DNA of 37,779 bases from an uncultured Lachnospiraceae bacterium (GTDB taxonomy: Bacteria; Bacillota; Clostridia; Lachnospirales; Lachnospiraceae): the NCBI GenBank assembly GCA_947367855.1, contig CANBFE010000032.1:1-37779 (forward strand), in the 5' to 3' direction. Numbering within the stretch: position 1 is the first letter of the stretch; every line of letters starts with the position of its first letter. Below the pieces are notes generated by a model, which was given only the letters and a program-made list of their open reading frames with translations, had not been told where the DNA came from and ran no database searches. The translations under genes and the position numbers were made by a program. Positions 32,360 through 37,779 of this stretch are shown one piece after another.

Positions 32360-33700
32360 TTACTGCCCCACCACTGCCTTTATGCTCCAGGGCGGCACAG
32401 GGGCGCGGTTTTCGTCCTCCTCCAGAAAGGCGAAAACCGTCTGGTAATCCGGCGGCCTCTCCGGATAAATGCCATAGCCGTCCGTAAAATAAATCAATCC
32501 CTTCAGATTCTCGAACTCTCCTCTTTCCCGCAGTTTTTCCACATACTGAAACACCGGCCGGAAGTCCGTGGCGCCGAATCCCGTCAGCTTCCCCTCCCGC
32601 AGAAATATCTCCAAATCCTCCCGGCAGATAAGCTTCCTGTCATCCTGCACACGGTTGTCGCACTGCAGAATGTGTACATTTATCCTGGTGAAAAAATTCT
32701 CAAAACCATTGAGAATGGTATAGGTCTTCCTGAGGAATGCCTTTACAGCTTCCCCGTCACAGGAGGCAGAAGTGTCGATGGCAATGACGAACTCCCTGAC
32801 CTTCCTGCTCTCCCGGTACTCCAACGGCTCGATGAGGGGCAGATTCCCGTAATGCTCCAGGCCGTAGGTATAATAAATATAATCGAACTCCTCCCGGCTC
32901 ACCGTCAGTTCCTCCCCCAGTACCGCAAATCTCCGCAGAATCTCGCCGTAATCATACCGCTCCCTGTCAGCCTCCTCCAGGTTCTTCTCCAGGCTTCTTG
33001 TGCCTGCCTTTCCCCTGGCGAAGGACTGCAGTTCCGTCTTCATCTGCCTGCCCAGTTTCCTCCACTGCTCCGCCCCGGACGCCGAAGGCTGTCCCCTTTT
33101 CCAGAGCCTGTGGCTGTCCCGGAAGGATAACATGCGTAGCTCCCGCATTTCCTCCGGGGAAGGGAGATTTTTCTGAAAATACCGATAGAGCTTCTCCGCA
33201 GTCAATGCCCCCGCCTGCTCCTTGAGAGCACGGAATCGCCTTGCGGCAGCCCCGTCCGCAGCCAGGGCAGTTCCGCCCAGGCCCAGTTCCAGAATCACGT
33301 CCTCCACTGCCAGGTCCGCAGCCAGATCCCAGATATCTGTATCCCGTTTATCGTACTGAAATTGATGGGAAAACACGCAGTGCAGTAGCAGGTGGAGATA
33401 GGTCCTGGCCACAAGGCCCGGCTCCCTGCCGTAGCACGCCAACACGGATACAGGGTCATACAGACAGAAATGCCCGTCCCAGGCAAAGCCCGGGGATTCC
33501 GGAAACGGCTTGCCTTCTTTCTCTTCAGGCTGCGCGCTTTCCTTCCGTTCCCGCACCGGAAGCGCAGCCAGCACAGGGGCGAAAAACCTCAAATGCATCA
33601 GAATATCGTCCCTGGCCAGACCCATGACCTCCCCGGCCAGAGCGGAAATCGTCTCCCTGCGGGAATCCTGCGCTCTGTTCCTTCCGCTCTCTTCTGTCAT
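32360..33700 (-). CDS. VWA-like/DUF2201 putative metallopeptidase-domain protein, module copy 2
   Basis: Protein of 446 aa with GGAGG-type sequence before the ATG at 33700. It is a paralogue of the protein at 12613-13899. The N-terminal half has HLLLHCVFSH and WDLAADLAVED, again without the Glu expected in HExxH. The C-terminal VWA domain has MIDAS IDTSASCDGE, then GATDFRPVF and YFTDGYG, and it keeps YTYGLEHYGNLPLIEPLEYR, close to the copy 1 sequence. It is the first gene of operon copy 2. The 90-bp gap to the upstream pyrophosphatase gene shows no strong promoter, so read-through from that gene is possible. Confidence 0.88.
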   Translation of the reverse strand: MTEESGRNRAQDSRRETISALAGEVMGLARDDILMHLRFFAPVLAALPVRERKESAQPEEKEGKPFPESPGFAWDGHFCLYDPVSVLACYGREPGLVARTYLHLLLHCVFSHQFQYDKRDTDIWDLAADLAVEDVILELGLGGTALAADGAAARRFRALKEQAGALTAEKLYRYFQKNLPSPEEMRELRMLSFRDSHRLWKRGQPSASGAEQWRKLGRQMKTELQSFARGKAGTRSLEKNLEEADRERYDYGEILRRFAVLGEELTVSREEFDYIYYTYGLEHYGNLPLIEPLEYRESRKVREFVIAIDTSASCDGEAVKAFLRKTYTILNGFENFFTRINVHILQCDNRVQDDRKLICREDLEIFLREGKLTGFGATDFRPVFQYVEKLRERGEFENLKGLIYFTDGYGIYPERPPDYQTVFAFLEEDENRAPVPPWSIKAVVGQ

Positions 33701-33790
33701 CTCTCCGCCTCCGCTTTCCTACATCTGCCATTTGCCGTGTCATTTTTGTCCATAGATTCGATATAATCCCGAAAAATCAGGAAATCCATC

Positions 33791-34417
33791 CTACAGACAA
33801 ATCCCCGGATAATCCCTGTAATTTTTGAAAAATTCCAAAAACCCGTCCTCCACCGCTACCCGGTCTATCTGTTCTTCCGTCAGGTCATAAAAATATTTTC
33901 CGGTTTTTATATCCACGGAAAGGCTGTCCAGTGGAAATCCTTTGTGCCGAATCCCGGAATGGGGCACTGGGGTAAGCAAAAAGAATTCACTGGCCAGACT
34001 GTCATCCATGGATTCATAGATATGCTCCGCATCCACAACCAGGCAGACGGCATTCCGGTATCTCGCCTTCAGATTTCCGTATTTTTCTGCCATGGAGCTG
34101 TAGTACTCCAACATTTCCCCGTCTGTGAGATACCGTCCGTTGACGGTCCGCACATGGACGCCGGGCTGAAGTTCCTCCGGCAGTCCCTCAAAGTACAGGC
34201 CGGAATCACAGGAAAATACCGGAATGCCATAAAACAGATGATAAGCCAGCGCTTTCTTCCTGGCATTCTCCAGAGGCGTACAGCCGTCTTCCGGCACATC
34301 CGGCGCTTCCCTTTCCATATCCTCAAGCCCCAGAATCTCAACCTGCAAACCACCCAGTCTGCGCCTCATGGATTCCAGTTTTGCAGGATTGCCCGTTCCG
34401 TACAGCAGTTTTTTCAT
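33791..34417 (-). CDS. divergent RdgB/HAM1-like non-canonical NTP pyrophosphatase
   Basis: Protein of 208 aa starting MKKLLYGTGNPAKLESMRR, behind AGGGGG. The HAM1 motifs seen are GTGNPAKLE (phosphate binding), ENARKKALAYH and CDSGLYFEGLPEELQPGVHV, the last replacing SDDSGL...PG. The usual base-recognition motif near the C-terminus (GHGGFGYDP type) reads instead PHSGIRHKGFPLDSL. The enzyme family hydrolyses ITP, XTP and dITP to monophosphates to keep nucleotide pools clean. The changes suggest altered substrate choice or a distant subgroup. It lies upstream of module copy 2 on the same strand. Confidence 0.75.
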   Translation of the reverse strand: MKKLLYGTGNPAKLESMRRRLGGLQVEILGLEDMEREAPDVPEDGCTPLENARKKALAYHLFYGIPVFSCDSGLYFEGLPEELQPGVHVRTVNGRYLTDGEMLEYYSSMAEKYGNLKARYRNAVCLVVDAEHIYESMDDSLASEFFLLTPVPHSGIRHKGFPLDSLSVDIKTGKYFYDLTEEQIDRVAVEDGFLEFFKNYRDYPGICL

Positions 34418-34517
34418 TGATTACCCCCTTCTTTCGTCTCCACGCCGAACAGATACACCGTACAGCCCTGTCCGCAATGCGCCGGAAACCGAAATGATAT
34501 CCCGTTGTATATGAACG

Positions 34518-34526
34518 AGTATACCA
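34518..34526 (-). promoter_or_regulatory. extended -10 promoter of the RdgB-like gene
   Basis: On the minus strand TGGTATACT gives an extended -10 element (TATACT at 34523-34518), about 100 bp upstream of the start. The 294-bp divergent region 34418-34711 otherwise shows only the ribosome binding site of the acetyltransferase (AAGGAG, just before 34712) and a weak TAAGAT box near 34657. Confidence 0.4.
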
Positions 34527-34711
34527 TAATTTACAGGATATTTGTTTATCTTTTTGGGATTCCTCCTATATTTTTTAATCCCCGCATGGCATTCCCTGTC
34601 GTCTCATGCAGATAAAGTTTCGAAAACAGAATGGCTATGTGTCCGGCTTTGTGGTAAGATAAGGAGGAAACAGCCCCCCAGACAGAGCGAGAACAGACAA
34701 GGAGAACTTAC

Positions 34712-35356
34712 ATGGAACAGCAAAAATTGCAGTTGGATAATCACGATAACAGGATAAAATATTATGAACTGTTGCTTGAGCGGGATCTGGACAATATCCC
34801 TTCTCTTCCCCTTCCTGATGGCTATCGATTTGTCTTTTATAAAGACGGCGACAGGGATGACTGGATTGCCGTCGAGAAGTCCGCAAAAGAATTTTCCTCT
34901 TATGAACAGGGACTGGAAGCTTGGAACAGATTTTACGGAGGCCGGGAAAACACTCTTTTTAACCGTATGGTTTTCATCGAAAATGCAAACAGAGAAAAGG
35001 TTGCCACTGCAACGGCGTATTATGATATCACCGGACGGGACAGTTCCGGTTCCGCCTGGCTACACTGGGTAGCGGTTCGCAGGGATTATCAGGGCAGGGG
35101 ACTGGCAAAGCCCCTGATTTCCCATGTACTGGGAATCATGCGGGAATTCGGCTATACCCATGCCAAAATCCCCACCCAGACCACCACCTGGGTAGCCTGT
35201 AAGGTTTACCTGGACTTCGGTTTCCTTCCCCTGCCCCAAAATGCCGTCAACAGCCGGGAAGGATGGCGGATTATGAAAGCCCTCACCAATCATCCCGCCC
35301 TGATCGGTTTTGACGCCACTGCCGTTGACGAAATGGTAAAGGATGCAGCAGACTGA
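34712..35356 (+). CDS. GNAT family N-acetyltransferase
   Basis: Protein of 214 aa with AAGGAG 8 nt before the ATG. The acetyl-CoA binding motif A is RRDYQGRGLAKPL (123-135), preceded by the strand WLHWVAV and followed by a helix and a strand with HAKIPTQTTTWVACKVYLDFGF (motif B, split here by the conserved QTTTW). About 100 residues precede the core, which is long for GNAT proteins. The acceptor substrate is unknown. It is a single gene, 157 bp upstream of the AraC-type regulator and with a perfect palindrome between them. Confidence 0.85.
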   Translation: MEQQKLQLDNHDNRIKYYELLLERDLDNIPSLPLPDGYRFVFYKDGDRDDWIAVEKSAKEFSSYEQGLEAWNRFYGGRENTLFNRMVFIENANREKVATATAYYDITGRDSSGSAWLHWVAVRRDYQGRGLAKPLISHVLGIMREFGYTHAKIPTQTTTWVACKVYLDFGFLPLPQNAVNSREGWRIMKALTNHPALIGFDATAVDEMVKDAAD

Positions 35357-35390
35357 TTTCACCTCCAAAGTGACTGCGCACCAACTCTAA

Positions 35391-35407
35391 CAGGAATTGA
35401 ATTCCTG
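35391..35407. promoter_or_regulatory. 17-nt perfect palindrome upstream of the AraC-type gene
   Basis: CAGGAATT-G-AATTCCTG is a perfect dyad about 30 bp upstream of the AraC -35 box. It is too tight for a terminator loop, so an operator is more likely. Confidence 0.35.
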
Positions 35408-35436
35408 CCATTTCCGCTCCAATTTCCTCAAAATCG

Positions 35437-35467
35437 TTGCGCCCGGACACCTGGGCTATGTTATACT
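35437..35467 (+). promoter_or_regulatory. promoter of the AraC-type regulator
   Basis: TTGCGC (35437-35442) and TTATAC (35461-35466, spacer 18) lie 47 bp upstream of the start. Read as TG-T-TATACT it is an extended -10 element. Confidence 0.5.
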
Positions 35468-35513
35468 GAATCTGCTTCGAAGCAATACATTACAGGAGGT
35501 GACGGCTAAACCT

Positions 35514-35900
35514 ATGAATCACTATATCCTGATCTGGTCAGTCTGTACCTTTGTGGAAAGTCATGTGCGGGAAGAGATTCCCCTGGAGGAGCTGGTTCGT
35601 CAGACCGGATTTTCCCTGGCCCATATCCGGGATGTATTCCGCAAATGCACCGGAAAGCCGCTGAACCGGTATGTGCAGGAGAGAAAAATCGCCAATGCCG
35701 CCCAGGAACTCCTGGATACGGACAGAACAATCCTTGACATCGCCGTTGCCTACGGCTTTTCCGGCAGGACCGTCTTCTCCCGGGCCTTTCAACGATATAC
35801 CGGTTATACACCCTCCCTGTTTCGCGCAGAAGCCCCTCTGCTGCCCCGGGTGCGGCTCTGTGCCGGGGTATACGGCGCAGCCCTTCCGGACAGGCAGTAA
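35514..35900 (+). CDS. AraC family regulator, DNA-binding domain only
   Basis: Protein of 128 aa from the ATG at 35514 (MNHYILIWSVCTFVESHV). AGGAGG lies 14 nt upstream, a little far. The in-frame reading upstream overlaps the promoter, so the longer form is not real. Two helix-turn-helix units are visible: LEELVRQTGFSLAHIRDVFR with GKPLNRYVQERKIANAA, and ILDIAVAYGFSGRTVFSRAF with YTGYTPSLFR. There is no ligand-binding domain. The next gene, 66 bp downstream, encodes the C39-like protein and may provide or receive the signal. Such small AraC proteins are often single-target regulators. Confidence 0.88.
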   Translation: MNHYILIWSVCTFVESHVREEIPLEELVRQTGFSLAHIRDVFRKCTGKPLNRYVQERKIANAAQELLDTDRTILDIAVAYGFSGRTVFSRAFQRYTGYTPSLFRAEAPLLPRVRLCAGVYGAALPDRQ

Positions 35901-35966
35901 CCGTTCAGACAGAATACTGAGCTGTTACGACAGACAATCCAAACTAACAGAAAGTGGGGAAGAACA

Positions 35967-37019
35967 ATGGAAAAACAAGAAAGCGCAATTTTATACGGCG
36001 TGCCCAAAGTCGCCTATGGTCAGGACGGATGTACCCCTTTTCCCATATGTATACGCTCCTGTGGAACATACCTGGGACTCGCTGTGGACTACACCCGGGC
36101 CATGGCGGAAAGCGGCGCAGCCTTCCGGCTGACCTGGGACACCGCCTGTTGGAACGGCGGCAATGTGGATGCAATCCTTACCTTTGACGATCCGGCAAAG
36201 GTGTTCCGCTGCGGTATGAGAGCCATGGAACGGAACCTGAAGCTCCTCCGGCGGACACCGGAAACGAAAAAAGAGGACTTCATGGCCTTTATCCGCAGGG
36301 AGATCGACGCCGGAAATCCCGTCATTGCCCTGGGCATCATCGGGCCTCCGGAAGCCTGCGTCATCACCGGTTACCGGGAAGAGGGCAGGATACTCCTGGG
36401 GTGGAATGTATTCCAAGAGTACCCGGAATACCAGGCAAATATATCCTTTGAGAAAAACGGCTACTTCATCACCGGTGACTGGTGGGAAAATCCGGACACC
36501 ACCGCCCTGATTGCCACAGGCACGGAAGCCCTTCCTCCCCTTACCCCAGTGGAAGTACTGGAAAACGCAGCCGAAGTCCTGAAAGGACGCATGTGCGGCA
36601 CCTATGCCAAGGGCACTCTAGCCTATGACGCCTGGAAAAACGCCCTTCTGTGCGACAGGGATTTCCCCGATGACGCCGTCCTTCCCCTGTTGGTGGAACG
36701 CATGATGTGCCATGGGGATGCCATGGATTGTCTCTCCGACGGCCGCTTCCACGGTGCAAAATATCTCCGTAGACTGGCTAAACAGTATCCCGGGGCAGCA
36801 CCTAAGCTCCAGGCCGCCGCAAAGGAAATGGAATGCATATCGGAAATCCTCTGGAAGGAAATGATTCCGCTCCTGGGCGGATGGGAACGCGGTGAACATC
36901 AGATGCGCCAGTTGGCAATACCAGAAAACCGCCGGCTGCTGGCCGGACAAATTGATCGCATGAAAGCACATGACGAGAAAGCCTGTGCCCGGATTCTGGA
37001 ACTGACCAAAGAGCTGTAG
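35967..37019 (+). CDS. C39/BtrH-like domain protein of unknown function
   Basis: Protein of 350 aa with GGGGAAG upstream of the ATG. I do not recognise a named family with certainty. The first 190 residues read like a papain-like C39/BtrH fold: an early Cys-containing helix (PICIRSCGTYLGLAV), a stretch of helices, then IDAGNPVIALGII, PEACVITGYREEGRILLGW. At the place of the usual catalytic His the sequence has PEACV, so it may be non-catalytic. Residues 200-350 are helical, with a Cys/Met-rich part (VERMMCHGDAMDCLSDG). It follows an AraC-type regulator by 66 bp and is probably co-transcribed. It may be a sensor or small-molecule enzyme partner. Confidence 0.6.
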   Translation: MEKQESAILYGVPKVAYGQDGCTPFPICIRSCGTYLGLAVDYTRAMAESGAAFRLTWDTACWNGGNVDAILTFDDPAKVFRCGMRAMERNLKLLRRTPETKKEDFMAFIRREIDAGNPVIALGIIGPPEACVITGYREEGRILLGWNVFQEYPEYQANISFEKNGYFITGDWWENPDTTALIATGTEALPPLTPVEVLENAAEVLKGRMCGTYAKGTLAYDAWKNALLCDRDFPDDAVLPLLVERMMCHGDAMDCLSDGRFHGAKYLRRLAKQYPGAAPKLQAAAKEMECISEILWKEMIPLLGGWERGEHQMRQLAIPENRRLLAGQIDRMKAHDEKACARILELTKEL

Positions 37020-37030
37020 GAGAAACGGTA

Positions 37031-37185
37031 GTGTATATAGTTTTGTGTCTTTGTCCGTCCACCTTATTCCAGAGGCCGGGTATGGGCAGCGCCCACAAGC
37101 CCTTATAAATACTGGGTTACCGCACATTTACGGTGAGGCGAAAACCGCTAAGGAGTAAAGTTCAAAGACACAAAATTAATTACAC
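37031..37185. mobile_element. 155-bp MITE-like remnant, resembling ends of an IS256-type element
   Basis: The 23 bases at 37031-37053 and the inverted complement at 37163-37185 match at 20 of 23 positions; both contain TTTTGTGTCTTTG. Ends of the form GTGTAA...TTTTGTGTC recall IS256-family termini, but the family is uncertain. No transposase is present. A second inverted copy of the right end lies at 37703-37779. Confidence 0.45.
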
Positions 37186-37189
37186 CCTC
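37113..37189. repeat. 77-bp inverted repeat, left arm
   Basis: Matches the reverse complement of 37703-37779 with a single mismatch (37119). The arms enclose 513 bp. The match includes the inner end of the small IS-like element and its flank CGGTGAGGCGAAAACC. Confidence 0.9.
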
Positions 37190-37420
37190 GTAGAAACCAT
37201 AACAGTTCCGCCCCCTGCCGCGAAGTCAAAAGTGCGCTCGGTGCAATTTTGCAGGAAATCAGGCCCCCGTCCTCCTGGACTTCCCCGGCGTCGGGTCCTG
37301 CATTCCTTTTTACCCTGAAATGCCGACAGTCAAAATAACAAGGCAATTGCTTTGGATTTTCGTATCAAATGCGCTACAACGCCTCTCACAGTACCATTGC
37401 AGGCATTGCAAAGCGTTTCA

Positions 37421-37759
37421 TCATAAACAGTTTGACAACAGATTGTTGGCAACGTCCAGGTCAGCCTCCAGGAACACATGAGGGTTGGCTTGGGCACTGT
37501 CCCGCAGGAGGGTGCAGCCAACATTGCCCCCCGCCCACAGAATGCACCTCTCTCTATGTACCCTGAAATCCCCGTTTGTAAGCTTTTCTTATGCCATTGC
37601 AGTAACCGTATCCCATAATCTCCTTACTTCACTTTCCAGAATATTTACCCGTACCGACATTATTTCTTTCTCATTCTCTACCTTCAATGCCTCATCCAGT
37701 TTGAGGGTGTAATTAATTTTGTGTCTTTGAACTTTACTCCTTAGCGGTTTTCGCCTCAC
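37421..37759 (-). pseudogene. decayed reading frame between the inverted repeat arms
   Basis: On the minus strand a frame opens with a GTG at 37759 inside the repeat arm and runs 56 codons to a TAA at 37589-37591. The tail has a coiled-coil-like pattern (VENEKEIMSVRVNILESEV). The same frame then continues to a TGA at 37421-37423 with protein-like sequence (GNVGCTLLRDSAQANPHVF, LEADLDVANNLL). This suggests remnants of one or two broken genes. No family is recognised. The rest of 37190-37702 shows no gene. Confidence 0.25.
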
Positions 37760-37779
37760 CGTAAATGTGCGGAAACCCA
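37703..37779. repeat. 77-bp inverted repeat, right arm at the window edge
   Basis: Reverse complement of 37113-37189 with one mismatch. The arm runs to the last base of the window, so the true repeat may be longer, and the second small element probably continues outside. Confidence 0.9.

Overview
The window looks like a chromosome segment of a Gram-positive clostridium, most likely family Lachnospiraceae. The signs are strong AGGAGG-type ribosome binding sites, sigma-A promoters, a PadR/DUF1700/DUF4097 operon, the paired TIGR03915/TIGR03916 genes, BspA-type leucine-rich repeat proteins and a Crh-like HPr protein. About 28 protein genes are supported. No rRNA, tRNA or CRISPR array was seen. 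Most genes are on the minus strand.

Left part (1-9760, all minus): a PadR regulator, a DUF1700 membrane protein and a DUF4097 repeat protein form one operon behind a consensus promoter covered by a duplicated operator. Next come an intracellular GH13 glycosidase, an intergenic cluster of DnaA boxes, a RecB/Cas4-like nuclease fused to an XPD/DinG helicase, a Crh-like HPr protein, and a two-gene putative DNA-repair operon (TIGR03915 + TIGR03916 radical SAM) whose promoter carries two LexA-like boxes.

Middle (9900-27930): a glycerol-1-phosphate dehydrogenase-like gene on the plus strand is followed by module copy 1, an LRR_5 protein, a VWA/DUF2201 protein and a MoxR AAA+ ATPase. Upstream of it is a response regulator/histidine kinase/lipoprotein operon, which is divergent from an asparagine synthetase. 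Then comes a minus-strand run: an alpha/beta hydrolase, a solute-binding lipoprotein with a 5'-nucleotidase-like tail, a hybrid histidine kinase with two receiver domains, and a DsbA/FrnE-like thiol oxidoreductase.

Right part (27930-37779): an ECF sigma factor overlaps a membrane protein that looks like a fusion of an anti-sigma factor and an NlpC/P60 domain, with the catalytic Cys replaced by Ser. Next is module copy 2 (VWA/DUF2201, MoxR, short LRR_5-like protein), an RdgB/HAM1-like pyrophosphatase, a GNAT acetyltransferase, and an HTH-only AraC regulator with a C39/BtrH-like partner. The window ends in a 77-bp inverted repeat that probably represents two inverted copies of a small IS-derived element.

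The best candidate for an undescribed system is the twice-present module of MoxR ATPase + VWA/DUF2201 + LRR_5/helical-tail protein. Its ATPase and VWA parts are well conserved between the copies. The third component is strongly diverged and more than two-fold different in length, which fits a chaperone machine (MoxR-VWA) acting on or through a variable partner.
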